A DNA stretch of 64,000 nt from Aldehydirespirator sp965220645 (GCA_965220645.1 OZ244836.1:992001-1056000); one strand, 5' to 3'. Positions 24,389 through 32,640 are shown, counted from the first letter of the stretch. Translations and numbers: made by a program. The notes: generated by a model from the sequence alone, not told the origin.

Positions 24389-25981
24389 GTGGACGAAGAC
24401 GCGCTCCGCTCATCGGCGGCCATCCGGCTCGATGAGGCCTTCGAGGCAGTCCGTCCGTCCGGGCGGCTGGAGCGGATCTTCGGCACGCGGGACTTCTTCA
24501 GGCTCTGGATTGCCCAGGTCGTGTCGGCCACCGGCGATTGGCTGGGTCTCGTGGCCACCATCTCGCTGGCGGCCCGACTGAGCGAGGGTTCCAAGGGCGC
24601 GGCCATCGCTCTGGTGCTCGCCAGCCGGGTTGCTCCTGGGTTCTTCCTCGGCACTGCGGCGGGGGTGATCGTCGACCGCTTCAATCGCAAGCGGGTGATG
24701 ATTGGCTGCGATGTCGGCCGCGCACTGGTGCTGGTGGCCCTGCCGTTCGTCGACACCCTGACCGGGCTCGTGCTGGCCAGCTTCCTGCTCGAACTGTTGA
24801 CGCTGATGTGGCAGCCCGCCAAGGAGGCGACGGTCCCCAACCTTGTGCCCCGAGACAAGCTCACCGCGGCCAATTCGCTCAACGTGACCGCGGCCTACGG
24901 CATGTTCCCAGTGGCTGCCGGGGCGGCCGCGCTGCTGGCCAAGGCGGCGGAGGCGATGCCGGACGAGGGATGGGTGACGACCCTGCGACTCAACGAGGAG
25001 GGTCTGGCCTTCTACGTGGACGCCCTGACGTTTCTCGTGACCGCCCTGATCATCTGGCGTATCGCCATCCCGGCCCGGCCCCGGCACGAGCGGCTGGCGG
25101 CCGAGCGAGGGAGTCTGGATCTCGGGGGTGCCATCCGGGAACTGCGGGAAGGTTGGCGACTGGTGGCGGCCAACCCGATCGTGCGTTCCGTGAATGTGGG
25201 ACTGGCTACCGCGGTGATGGGTGCGGGGATCGTCTTCTCGCTCGGAGCCCTGTTCGTGGACGAGGTCCTCGTGGGCCGCGAGGCCGACTTCAACCTGGTG
25301 CTGTTCTCGCTCGGTGTGGGCATGGCGGCAGGCGTTGGGTCGGCGTCGATGATGCAGAACCGTCTCAACCGTTCGCGCGGATTCGTTGTGGCTCTGATGA
25401 GCGCCGGAGGGGTGCTGTTCGCTGCGGCGTCGGTGGACCGCCTGTCACTGATGGTCCCGCTGGTGGTCATGCTCGGCATGATGGCCGGCCCGTCGTACGT
25501 GCTCGGCTACACGCTGCTGCACGAGAATGTCGCCAATGAGATCCGCGGCCGTGTCTTCTCGGCTCTGCTGGTGCTGGTGCGGCTCTGCCTGCTGGTGGCT
25601 CTAGCGGCTGCACCCGCCTTGTCGGAGGTGTTCGGCCGCCTCTCAGATCGATGGTTCGATGGCGACATCACGGTGATGGGTTGGGAAGTGCTCCTTCCCG
25701 GGGTGCGCCTCACGATGTGGCTCGCCGCGGTGATCATCATCATCGCCGGTGCTTTGGCCACCTGGAGCTTGCGGTCTGGCTCTCCCCGGTGGGCCGACCT
25801 GGCGCCCGGTGATGGATCGCCCTCGGAGCCGGGCGTGACGTTTGCGGGATCGCCCTCGGAGCCGGGCGTGACGCTTGCGGGATCGGCCTCGGAGCCGGGC
25901 GTGACGCTTGCGGGATCGGAGTCGGAAGGGTTGCCCGAGGGGGTGCCGGTCACGGAGTCTGACGAGGAGTCGACGCAGTGA
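24389..25981 (+). CDS. MFS exporter (MFS_3/EntS-like) with repetitive C-terminal tail
   Basis: The 530-residue major facilitator has twelve expected membrane segments. It shows the conserved first loop FFRLWIAQVVSATGDWLGL near residue 32, GVIVDRFNRKRVMIGCDVGR near 93 (the motif A region), and QPAKEATVPNLVPRDKLTAA near 140, a mark of the MFS_3 exporter group. The last 60 residues are hydrophilic and contain three 11-residue repeats of the type GSPSEPGVTLA. Its stop overlaps the tmk start (GTGA). A drug or siderophore efflux role is possible by family, but the substrate is unknown. GTG 24389 starts the frame. Confidence 0.83.
   Translation: MDEDALRSSAAIRLDEAFEAVRPSGRLERIFGTRDFFRLWIAQVVSATGDWLGLVATISLAARLSEGSKGAAIALVLASRVAPGFFLGTAAGVIVDRFNRKRVMIGCDVGRALVLVALPFVDTLTGLVLASFLLELLTLMWQPAKEATVPNLVPRDKLTAANSLNVTAAYGMFPVAAGAAALLAKAAEAMPDEGWVTTLRLNEEGLAFYVDALTFLVTALIIWRIAIPARPRHERLAAERGSLDLGGAIRELREGWRLVAANPIVRSVNVGLATAVMGAGIVFSLGALFVDEVLVGREADFNLVLFSLGVGMAAGVGSASMMQNRLNRSRGFVVALMSAGGVLFAAASVDRLSLMVPLVVMLGMMAGPSYVLGYTLLHENVANEIRGRVFSALLVLVRLCLLVALAAAPALSEVFGRLSDRWFDGDITVMGWEVLLPGVRLTMWLAAVIIIIAGALATWSLRSGSPRWADLAPGDGSPSEPGVTFAGSPSEPGVTLAGSASEPGVTLAGSESEGLPEGVPVTESDEESTQ
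25814..25912 (+). repeat. Three tandem 33-bp repeats in the MFS gene 3' end
   Basis: Units start at 25814, 25847 and 25880, each close to GGATCGCCCTCGGAGCCGGG followed by CGTGACGCTTGC. The 33-bp length keeps the frame and encodes GSPSEPGVT(F/L)A repeats. They lie 66 bases before the stop-start overlap with tmk. Confidence 0.95.
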
Positions 25982-26586
25982 CCGGCCGGCTCATTGCGGT
26001 GGAGGGAGTGGACGCGTCGGGAAAGTCCACCCAGGCCCAACTGCTGGCCGAGTCGCTGGGAGCGCCGTTCACATTCCAGTTCGGGGCTACCGACGTGGGC
26101 GCGATCATCAGGGGGATGCTGCTCGATCCGGGCAACGACACCCTCGACGATCGCACCGAGGCGCTGTTGATCATCGCCGACAAGGCCCAGCACGTGGCCG
26201 AGATCGTCGGCCCGGCGCTGCGGGCCGGCCAGGATGTGGTCACGGACCGCTTCACCGCGTCGACCCTCGCCTACCAGGGCTACGGGCGGGGCCTCGACCT
26301 GGCGGAACTGCAAGCGATGATGCGCTTCGCCACCTCCGGGATCGAACCCGATCTGAACCTGCTGCTGGATATCCCCCACGAGTTGGCGTCGCGGCGGCTG
26401 GGACCGTCGGTGGACCGCTTCGAGGGAGCGGGCCGAGGTTTCCTCGATCGGGTCCGGGCCGGCTATCTGGCCATGGCCGCCGCCGATCCGGCCCGCTGGG
26501 CGGTGGTGGACGCCGACGGCCCGGTGGATGAGGTCGCCGCCCGGGTGCTGACTGCGGTGCAAGACCACCTGGGCGATAGGCCATGA
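25978..26586 (+). CDS. tmk: Thymidylate kinase
   Basis: The 202-residue product has the P-loop AVEGVDASGKSTQAQLLAES near residue 7, the DR(F/Y) motif DVVTDRFTASTLAYQGYGRG near 83, and PDLNLLLDIPHELASRRLG near 122. It phosphorylates dTMP to dTDP. GTG 25978 overlaps the end of the MFS gene and its own stop overlaps holB, so the three genes are coupled. The pairing tmk-holB is a common bacterial arrangement. Confidence 0.95.
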   Translation: MTGRLIAVEGVDASGKSTQAQLLAESLGAPFTFQFGATDVGAIIRGMLLDPGNDTLDDRTEALLIIADKAQHVAEIVGPALRAGQDVVTDRFTASTLAYQGYGRGLDLAELQAMMRFATSGIEPDLNLLLDIPHELASRRLGPSVDRFEGAGRGFLDRVRAGYLAMAAADPARWAVVDADGPVDEVAARVLTAVQDHLGDRP

Positions 26587-27728
26587 CCCTTCTCGATGCT
26601 GCCGCGGAGACAGCTCCCACCGACCCGTGGTCGGCGGTGGTGGGCCAGCCGCAGGCAGTGGCTGCCTTGGCCGCGGAGGTGTCGTCGCCGGTCCACGCGT
26701 ACTTGCTGGTGGGTCCCCGGGGCTCCGGCAAACGGGCCGCGGCCGCCGCGTTCGCCGGCGAACTGATCGTGGCTGCGGGCGAGCGGTCGGGCTCGGATCC
26801 GCTCCGGGACGGGCGGCATCGCCGGCTGGCCGCCCGCGAGGAGCATTCCGACATCTTCGTGGTCAGTCCTGCCGGCCCCAGCCTGCGCCGCGAGGAGGAA
26901 GTGTCCCAGCTTATTGTCGAGGCCAGCCGCACACCGGTGGAAGGCTCTCGCAAGGTGCTGGTCGTCGATCGGTTCCACACCGCCACGCCTGCCGCGGCCG
27001 CGGCCCTGCTAAAGCCGGTGGAGGAGCCGGCCGGCTCGGTGGTATGGGTCGTGCTGGCCGAGCAGGTGCTGCCCGAGCACGTCACGATCGCGTCGCGCTG
27101 CGCGCGCATCGACTTCGGCCCGGTGCCCGACGACGAGATCGCCGCGGCCCTGGTGTCGGAGGGACTGGTCGCGGCCGACCGGGCTGCAATGGTGGCGGCT
27201 GCGGCCGCGGGCAACCTCCATCGGGCCAGGGTCCTGGCTACCGACGAGCGGGTGGCGGCCCGGCGCGAGGCCTGGTGGAACGTTCCGGACGGCCTCGACG
27301 GAACCGGGGCCGCGGTCGCGCTGCTCGTTGCCGAGCTGCGAGCCATGATCGACGAGGCCGGTGGAGCTCTCACCGAGCGCCACAGGGCCGAGATCGTCGC
27401 GTTGGAGGAGCGTGAGGAGCGGTTCGGTGTCCGGGGCTCGGGCCGCAGCGCCATCGAAGCTCGGCACAAGCGCGAGCACCGCCAGTTCCGCACCGACGAG
27501 ATCCGCTTCGGCCTGGCCACCCTCGGCGCCCGGTACCGGTCCGAGATCATGTCACAGCCCGGCGATGACCCGTCTGCGAACCGGAGGGCCATGGGGGCCA
27601 TGCGGGCCATTGACCGCCTCCGAGCCACCCTCGAGAGCCTGATCCGCTCCCCGAACGAGGTCCTGGCGCTCCAAGCGCTGCTGCTGGATCTGCCGCCCAC
27701 GGCCCCAGAGCAGGCGCTTGCTGGGTGA
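26583..27728 (+). CDS. holB: DNA polymerase III subunit delta'
   Basis: The 381-residue AAA+ clamp-loader subunit begins with WSAVVGQPQAVAALAAE and HAYLLVGPRGSGKRAAAAAF, where the Walker A threonine is arginine, in line with the non-ATP-hydrolysing delta' role. VLVVDRFHTATPAAAAALLK near 120 and PVEEPAGSVVWVVLAEQV correspond to the Walker B and sensor I regions. The zinc-binding cysteines of many delta' subunits are absent. The C-terminal half is longer and less conserved. It overlaps tmk by four bases; a tRNA gene follows. Confidence 0.88.
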   Translation: MTLLDAAAETAPTDPWSAVVGQPQAVAALAAEVSSPVHAYLLVGPRGSGKRAAAAAFAGELIVAAGERSGSDPLRDGRHRRLAAREEHSDIFVVSPAGPSLRREEEVSQLIVEASRTPVEGSRKVLVVDRFHTATPAAAAALLKPVEEPAGSVVWVVLAEQVLPEHVTIASRCARIDFGPVPDDEIAAALVSEGLVAADRAAMVAAAAAGNLHRARVLATDERVAARREAWWNVPDGLDGTGAAVALLVAELRAMIDEAGGALTERHRAEIVALEEREERFGVRGSGRSAIEARHKREHRQFRTDEIRFGLATLGARYRSEIMSQPGDDPSANRRAMGAMRAIDRLRATLESLIRSPNEVLALQALLLDLPPTAPEQALAG

Positions 27729-27806
27729 TGCCGTCTCGCGAGCGTCCACTCGCTTTGAAGCGGTAGCCTGAGCGGGCGCTGGGCGGCTCCGCTCGCCGGC
27801 GCACAG

Positions 27807-27879
27807 GCCCGAATAGCTCAGTCGGTAGAGCGACGCTCTCGTAAAGCGTAGGTCAGGGGTTCAAATCCCCTTTCGGGCT
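27807..27879 (+). tRNA. tRNA-Thr (anticodon CGT)
   Basis: A full cloverleaf can be drawn: acceptor GCCCGAA/TTCGGGC, D arm GCTC..GAGC, anticodon stem ACGCT/AGCGT around the loop CTCGTAA (anticodon CGT, decoding ACG threonine codons), and T arm AGGGG TTCAAAT CCCCT. The 3' CCA is not encoded. It lies between holB and the sigma factor gene. Confidence 0.95.
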
Positions 27880-27896
27880 CCCTCGGCCCCCACAAG

Positions 27897-28502
27897 ATGA
27901 GGCGGCTAGTGGCCGACCAGGCAACCTTCGCGGACGACGCCCTGCCGCTGATGCCGTCGCTGTACTCGGCTGCGCTGCGGCTGACCCGCAATCCGGCCGA
28001 CGCCGAGGATCTGGTCTCGGAGGCCTACCTGCGGGCCTACCGGTCCTACGGCACCTTCACGGCCGGCACCAACCTCAAGGCGTGGATGTACCGCATCCTC
28101 ACCAACGCCTACATCAGCGAGTACCGGCGCCGCCAGCGCCGACCGGCGGAGACCGACCTCGGCGATGTGGACACCCTCTACCTCTACCGCCGCCTCGGAG
28201 GTGACACAGCCGCACGGCTGGGCCGCAGCGTCGAGGACGAGCTGGCCCCGCTGTTCGCCGAGCACGAGGTGAAGCAGGCGGTGGAGGACCTTCCCGACTA
28301 CTACCGCCTGCCCGTGCTGCTCGCCGATGTGGAGGGGTTCTCCTACCTGGAGATCGCCGAGATTCTCGACGTCCCCATCGGCACGGTGATGAGCCGCCTG
28401 CACCGGGGAAGAAAACAGCTCCACAAGAGGTTGTACGACTTCGCCGCCCGCCACCGGCTTCTCACTGAGGAGCCGGAGACAGATCCGGATGACGGGAGCT
28501 GA
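27897..28502 (+). CDS. sigR: ECF RNA polymerase sigma factor, SigR/SigH type
   Basis: The 201-residue product has sigma region 2 (SALYSAALRLTRN-like start, DAEDLVSEAYLRAYRSYGTF near residue 36, NLKAWMYRILTNAYISEYRR near 58) and region 4 (DLPDYYRLPVLLADVEGFSY near 132, LEIAEILDVPIGTVMSRLHR near 150). The pattern matches the SigR/SigH group that answers thiol-oxidative stress. The zinc anti-sigma gene follows after three bases, as expected. ATG 27897 is the first start after the tRNA gene. Confidence 0.9.
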   Translation: MRRLVADQATFADDALPLMPSLYSAALRLTRNPADAEDLVSEAYLRAYRSYGTFTAGTNLKAWMYRILTNAYISEYRRRQRRPAETDLGDVDTLYLYRRLGGDTAARLGRSVEDELAPLFAEHEVKQAVEDLPDYYRLPVLLADVEGFSYLEIAEILDVPIGTVMSRLHRGRKQLHKRLYDFAARHRLLTEEPETDPDDGS

Positions 28503-28505
28503 GAC

Positions 28506-28742
28506 GTGGTTCACAACTGCGACGACATCTGCCGAGACCTTCACCTCTACCTCGACGGCGAGGCCACCGTTGCGGTCCGCACCGTCATCTCCGTGCACCT
28601 CGAGTGCTGCCCCTCCTGTGCCGACGTGTTCCATTTCGAATCACAGGTGCGGATGACGGTGGCCCGCTGCTGCTGCGAAGAGCAGGTCCCGGAATCACTG
28701 CGAGTGCGCGTCCTGCGAGCCATCTACACTGCGGACCCATGA
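28506..28742 (+). CDS. rsrA: RsrA-like zinc anti-sigma factor (mycothiol-system type)
   Basis: The 78-residue product has the ZAS motif HLECCPSC (HxxxCxxC) near residues 30-37, an upstream CDDICRDLHLYLDG and a C-terminal RCCCEEQVPESLRVRVLRAI. The layout is that of RsrA-type anti-sigma factors, which release their sigma factor when the zinc cysteines are oxidised. The run of three cysteines near the C-terminus resembles the RCC of homologues. It directly follows sigR and should be co-transcribed. Confidence 0.85.
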   Translation: MVHNCDDICRDLHLYLDGEATVAVRTVISVHLECCPSCADVFHFESQVRMTVARCCCEEQVPESLRVRVLRAIYTADP

Positions 28743-28773
28743 CTATCGCTGGACTTGTGACCCGGATGGACCC

Positions 28774-28905
28774 GTGACCATCGCCGGCGTCGTGTGGCAC
28801 TTCTGGATCGCTGTCCCGCTCGCCGTGGCCGGCATCGTCTCGATCGTGGCGACCATCGTCGGCTATCTCCAGAAGGTCACGTACAAGCGATACCCGAGGG
28901 ACTGA
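28774..28905 (+). CDS. Small single-pass membrane protein (43 aa)
   Basis: GTG 28774 opens a 43-codon frame. Its product has one hydrophobic segment (VVWHFWIAVPLAVAGIVSIV) and a basic tail ending TYKRYPRD. The lengths, the clear membrane helix with a positive C-terminus and the position right after sigR-rsrA argue for a real gene. I do not recognise a named family. A twelve-codon frame (ATG 28739) with a near-copy of its first codons lies just upstream. Confidence 0.6.
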   Translation: MTIAGVVWHFWIAVPLAVAGIVSIVATIVGYLQKVTYKRYPRD

Positions 28906-28916
28906 GCCGTACCCGC

Positions 28917-30059
28917 ATGGGCGCTTCCGCCGGGGGTCCCGGCGATCCCGAGAGTCTCGCCGGTCCCGACAATCTCACCGATCCTGAAGATCTTGACGAT
29001 CCCATCGACTGGGATCTGGCCCGCCGGGTGGCGGTGCGCGCCTCCCGGCGCGAGCCCTACACCGCGCCGCGCTGGCGGGCCGGCCTGGCCGAGGACTTCG
29101 CCGACTGCACCCAGCGCGCCGAGGAGTTGGTGGCCGACTACACCGGCCTGCGGTCGCTGTCGGGACCGGCCCGGGGCAGGGTCACCGACCGGGTCGGTTG
29201 GATTGATGCCAACCTGGCCTCGTTCCAGCGGCTGCTGAGGCCTCTCGCCGCCAAGCTCGGCACCGGCTCGGACGGGATGCTGGCCCCGGTCACCCGGCGT
29301 GTGACCGGGGCCGAACTCGGCATCATGCTCGGCTGGATGTCGAGGAGGGTGCTGGGCCAGTACGACCTGCTCATCATCGAGGACGAGAAGCCCGAGGACC
29401 AGGACATCGTCTACTACGTGGCCCCCAACGTGCTGTCGCTGGAGAACAAGTACGCCTTCGACCCGGCCCAGTTCCGGCTGTGGCTGGCGCTCCACGAGGT
29501 GACTCATCGGGCCCAGTTCACCGGCGTGGACTGGATGCGTCCGCATTTCATCGGCCTGGTCGAGTCGGTGCTCGACTCCGTGGAGCCCGATCCGAAGCGG
29601 ATCGCGGCAGCCGCCCGCCGGGTGGTGGAAGCCCGGCGCCGGGGGGAGGACCCGCTGGCCGCGGGCGGTCTGATGGCCCTGTTCGCCTCGGAGGGCCAGG
29701 TCGAGACGCTGGAGGAGTTGGCCGGGTTGATGAGCCTGCTGGAGGGCCACGGCGATGTGATCATGGATCGAGCCGGCGAGGGCCTGGTCCCTTCTGCGCC
29801 CCGGTTCGGGCGGGTGATGCGCAGGCGCCGGGAGTCGGTGCGGGGCTTCGCCAGGGTCTTTCAGCGGCTGATCGGCCTGGACGCCAAGATGAAGCAGTAC
29901 GCCGAGGGTGAGCGCTTCATCGAATCGGTCGAGGAGGCGGGGGGCGCGGTCCTGCTCGACCGGGTGTGGGAGGATCCCGGGAACGTTCCCGGCATCGCAG
30001 AGATCCGCAATCCGCACGATTGGGTGAGTCGCATGAGCCTGACCGAGGCAGCGGCCTGA
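28917..30059 (+). CDS. Zinc-dependent metalloprotease-like protein, F420-biosynthesis-associated (DUF2342)
   Basis: The 380-residue protein belongs to the actinobacterial DUF2342/zincin_1 group named for its link to coenzyme F420 biosynthesis. The zincin motif appears as LWLALHEVTHRAQFTGVDWM near residue 187 (HEVTH, with the catalytic glutamate kept). Other landmarks are LAPVTRRVTGAELGIMLGWM near 128, LLIIEDEKPEDQDIVYYVAP near 155 and a DAKMKQYAEGERFIESVEEA segment near 325. No signal peptide is seen. ATG 28917 is used; the acidic Asp/Pro-rich first 35 residues are low-complexity. It precedes tilS by four bases, the usual neighbour in Actinobacteria. Confidence 0.87.
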   Translation: MGASAGGPGDPESLAGPDNLTDPEDLDDPIDWDLARRVAVRASRREPYTAPRWRAGLAEDFADCTQRAEELVADYTGLRSLSGPARGRVTDRVGWIDANLASFQRLLRPLAAKLGTGSDGMLAPVTRRVTGAELGIMLGWMSRRVLGQYDLLIIEDEKPEDQDIVYYVAPNVLSLENKYAFDPAQFRLWLALHEVTHRAQFTGVDWMRPHFIGLVESVLDSVEPDPKRIAAAARRVVEARRRGEDPLAAGGLMALFASEGQVETLEELAGLMSLLEGHGDVIMDRAGEGLVPSAPRFGRVMRRRRESVRGFARVFQRLIGLDAKMKQYAEGERFIESVEEAGGAVLLDRVWEDPGNVPGIAEIRNPHDWVSRMSLTEAAA

Positions 30060-30063
30060 GACG

Positions 30064-30981
30064 GTGACCGGGACGCCGAGCGGGGCGGCGTCGACCGCTT
30101 GCATCGACTCGCTCCTGGTTCGCTGCACCTTCCCTGCGTCGGGCACCGCGGTGGCCTGCGGCTTGTCGGGCGGTCCCGACTCCGCCGCCCTGGTCGCGCT
30201 GGCGACCGCGGCGGGGCTGGAGGTCACCGCCTGGCACGTGGACCACGGCCTGCGTCCCTCGGCCGGCGCCGACGCGGAGGCGGCCCGGGCCATCGCAGCC
30301 CGCTTCGAGGCAGGTTTCGAGCTGCGCCGCGTGCGGGTGGATCCCGGCCCCAATCTGGAGGCGCGTGCTCGCGCCGCCCGCTACGGCGCCCTGCCCCCCG
30401 ACGTGCTGGTCGGCCACACCGCGGACGACCGGGCCGAGACCGTGCTGTTCAACATCGGCCGGGGCGGCGGCCTCGCCGGCGCGGCCGCCCCCCATGCTGG
30501 GGTTGGCCGCCCGCTGCTCGCCCTGCGCCGTTCCGAGACGCACGCCCTGTGCGAGCAACTTGGCCTTTCCACCGTGCGCGATCCCATGAACGACGACTTG
30601 TCGTTCGCCCGGGTGGCCATCCGCAACGAGGTGATGCCCGCGTTGGCCGGGGCACTGGACCGCGACCCGGTCCCTCTGCTCAACCGTCACGCCGAACTGG
30701 CTTCCCAGGCCTTGGAGGTGATCGCCGAGCTGGCTGCGGGCCTCGACCCCACCAGCGCGGCCGCGCTTGCCGCGGCGCCGAGGGCTGTGGCGGCCGAGGC
30801 GCTCAGAAGTTGGATCTCCAAGACGGCCGGGGCGGCCCCCAGTGCCGCTTCGATCGACCGGGTTCTCGACGTCGCCAAGGGTCGGGGCATAGCCACCGAG
30901 ATCACTGGGGGCCATCGAGTGGCCCGGACTGCGGGCTGCCTGAGGATCGAGGCCTTCGAGCCGCCTCTCGATCATTCTTGA
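30064..30981 (+). CDS. tilS: tRNA(Ile)-lysidine synthase
   Basis: The 305-residue product has the N-type ATP pyrophosphatase loop ACGLSGGPDSAALVALATAA near residue 31 (SGGxDS), WHVDHGLRPSAGADAEAARA near 58, LVGHTADDRAETVLFNIGRG near 115 and RDPMNDDLSFARVAIRNEVM near 172. It converts cytidine 34 of the AUA-decoding tRNA-Ile to lysidine. The protein is of the short form. GTG 30064 is the start. The stop codon lies inside a long palindrome. Confidence 0.9.
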   Translation: MTGTPSGAASTACIDSLLVRCTFPASGTAVACGLSGGPDSAALVALATAAGLEVTAWHVDHGLRPSAGADAEAARAIAARFEAGFELRRVRVDPGPNLEARARAARYGALPPDVLVGHTADDRAETVLFNIGRGGGLAGAAAPHAGVGRPLLALRRSETHALCEQLGLSTVRDPMNDDLSFARVAIRNEVMPALAGALDRDPVPLLNRHAELASQALEVIAELAAGLDPTSAAALAAAPRAVAAEALRSWISKTAGAAPSAASIDRVLDVAKGRGIATEITGGHRVARTAGCLRIEAFEPPLDHS

Positions 30982-31018
30982 CGTAGTTGTGCCCACATAT
31001 TGGGCATAACTACGTCAA
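30978..31018. terminator. 41-bp palindrome over the tilS stop codon
   Basis: Two 18-base arms (30978-30995 and 31001-31018), beginning TTGACGTAGTT and ending AACTACGTCAA, pair with a single mismatch around a CATAT loop. The structure begins at the tilS stop. No U-tract follows, so it may be a transcription terminator of the non-canonical actinobacterial kind, an mRNA-stabilising hairpin, or a protein-binding palindrome. Confidence 0.6.
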
Positions 31019-31089
31019 TTTCGCCGTTCGGCCGCGATCCGGCCGAGCAGCGCGGCAGAGGCTCCGGCGGTGCCCGGTAACGTGGGTGG

Positions 31090-31659
31090 GTGAGCTTGGC
31101 GCCGGAGCAACCCGCGGCGCAGATGCCGAAGCCGCCGGGGTCGGTCGGGCGCGCCATCATCGGTGCCGACGAGCTGCAAGCCCGCGTCGAGGCGATCGGC
31201 GCCGAGATCACCGCCGACTACCAGGGTCGTCCCCCCTTGCTGGTCGGCGTTCTCAAGGGCGCCTTCGTGTTCATGAGCGACCTGGCCCGGGCTATCGACC
31301 TGCCGGTGGAGATCGACTTCATGGCCGTGTCGTCCTACGGGTTCAGCACCGAGTCAAGCGGGGTGGTCCGCATCATCAAGGATCTCGACACCGATGTCCG
31401 TGACCGCCATGTCGTGCTGGTGGAGGACATCGTCGACTCCGGCCTGACCACCGACTACCTGGCGGAATTGCTGAAGGCCCGGCGCCCGGCCAGCTTCGAG
31501 ATCTGCGCCCTGCTCGTGCGGGCGGACGCCCGCTCCGAGGGCATCCGCTATGTGGGGTTCTCCGTCCCGGCCGACTGGCTGGTGGGCTACGGGCTGGACG
31601 TGGGGGAGCGCTACCGCGAGTTGCCTTCGGTGCATCTCTTCGACCTGGACGATGCATGA
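31090..31659 (+). CDS. hpt: Hypoxanthine phosphoribosyltransferase
   Basis: The 189-residue product has LLVGVLKGAFVFMSDLARAI near residue 50, DFMAVSSYGFSTESSGVVRI near 76, the PRPP-binding motif HVVLVEDIVDSGLTTDYLAE near 108 and VGYGLDVGERYRELP near 165. It salvages hypoxanthine or guanine to IMP or GMP. The first 20 residues are a poorly conserved extension. GTG 31090 is used, since the region before it is the palindrome. The order tilS-hpt is conserved in many bacteria, though the usual ftsH does not follow here. Its stop overlaps the next gene (ATGA). Confidence 0.93.
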   Translation: MSLAPEQPAAQMPKPPGSVGRAIIGADELQARVEAIGAEITADYQGRPPLLVGVLKGAFVFMSDLARAIDLPVEIDFMAVSSYGFSTESSGVVRIIKDLDTDVRDRHVVLVEDIVDSGLTTDYLAELLKARRPASFEICALLVRADARSEGIRYVGFSVPADWLVGYGLDVGERYRELPSVHLFDLDDA

Positions 31660-32159
31660 GCAGCAAGTGGTCAGAGGGCATTGAGCCCCGGGGCTTCCGG
31701 TGGATCATCACCGATCGCTTCGGCGTGTGCGAGCGGCCGGGCGGCTACGGCGTGGGCCACCGGCGGGTGCGGCGCCTCGAGGAGATCATCTGGCTGCGCC
31801 GCAACGAGATCGGCCTGATGGTGAGCATCACGTCGATCCCGTACAACCTCCACGACTACGACGAGCAGGGCCTGGCCTACGCCCACCTGCCCTTCTCGGA
31901 TCCCAGCGACGGCGCCGAGCGTCTCGAGCAGATCCTGACCACGATCCGGGACCACTCGACCGGAGGGCGGGTGGTGCTCCACCACGACTCGATCGGGGAC
32001 CGGGTGTCGGGCGTGGTGGCGGCCTACCTGCTGTGGTCCGGGCTGGTCGAAACCGGCCCCGAGGCCATCACCATCGCCGAGCGGCTCCTGGAACGCGAGC
32101 TAGGCCCCATGGCTCGCGAGATCGTGTCCATGGCCGAGCAGCGCAGGTCCGACTCATGA
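31656..32159 (+). CDS. Tyrosine phosphatase-fold protein with inactive P-loop (pseudophosphatase)
   Basis: The 167-residue protein looks like a dual-specificity phosphatase. It has FRWIITDRFGVCERPGGYG at the N-terminus, a middle NEIGLMVSITSIPYNLHDYD, AYAHLPFSDPSDGAERLEQI in the general position of the acid loop, and LHHDSIGDRVSGVVAAYLLW near residue 107. In active enzymes the last motif is HCxxxxxR; here the nucleophilic cysteine is histidine while the arginine six residues on is kept. Catalysis by the normal route is therefore unlikely, and a binding or regulatory role is inferred. It overlaps hpt and folK by four bases on each side, so it is part of that operon. Confidence 0.6.
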   Translation: MSSKWSEGIEPRGFRWIITDRFGVCERPGGYGVGHRRVRRLEEIIWLRRNEIGLMVSITSIPYNLHDYDEQGLAYAHLPFSDPSDGAERLEQILTTIRDHSTGGRVVLHHDSIGDRVSGVVAAYLLWSGLVETGPEAITIAERLLERELGPMAREIVSMAEQRRSDS

Positions 32160-32638
32160 CCCCGCCGGGCCGCACAAGGCCGACCCGGAGGGCCTTCGTG
32201 GCGTTGGGGTCCAACCTGGGCGACCGTATGGCCTACCTGCGCGGCGCGGTGGACGGCTTCGCCGATGTGAACGCAGTCTCCGACGTATATGAGACCAAGC
32301 CGGTGGGTGGACCCGAGCAGGGTCCGTATCTCAACATGGTGGTGAGGCTTCAGACCTCGGCCAGCCCCCAACAGCTGCTGGCGCAGTGCCGGCTCAGGGA
32401 GCATGAGGCGGGCCGGACGCGGGTGATGCGCTGGGGGCCTCGCACCCTCGACGCGGACCTGCTGTGGATCGACGGCGAGCGGGTCGAGTCCCCCGACCTG
32501 ACGATCCCGCATCCTCGTATGTATGAGCGGGACTTCGTGCTCGTGCCTCTGGCCGATGTGGGCCCGGACCTGCTGCCTGACGGCTACAAACCCGAGGTCG
32601 CCGACGGGGTGGTCAGTCTCGGGCCCCTAGATCTCTAG
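32156..32638 (+). CDS. folK: 2-amino-4-hydroxy-6-hydroxymethyldihydropteridine pyrophosphokinase
   Basis: The 160-residue product has AFVALGSNLGDRMAYLRGAV near residue 15, VSDVYETKPVGGPEQGPYLN near 40, RVMRWGPRTLDADLLWIDGE near 88 with the metal-binding aspartates, and IPHPRMYERDFVLVPLADV near 120. It transfers pyrophosphate from ATP to the pterin in folate synthesis. ATG 32156 overlaps the preceding gene. No folP or folB is present in the window, but a pteridine-reductase-like gene lies at 42105. Confidence 0.93.
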   Translation: MTPPGRTRPTRRAFVALGSNLGDRMAYLRGAVDGFADVNAVSDVYETKPVGGPEQGPYLNMVVRLQTSASPQQLLAQCRLREHEAGRTRVMRWGPRTLDADLLWIDGERVESPDLTIPHPRMYERDFVLVPLADVGPDLLPDGYKPEVADGVVSLGPLDL

Positions 32639-32640
32639 AC

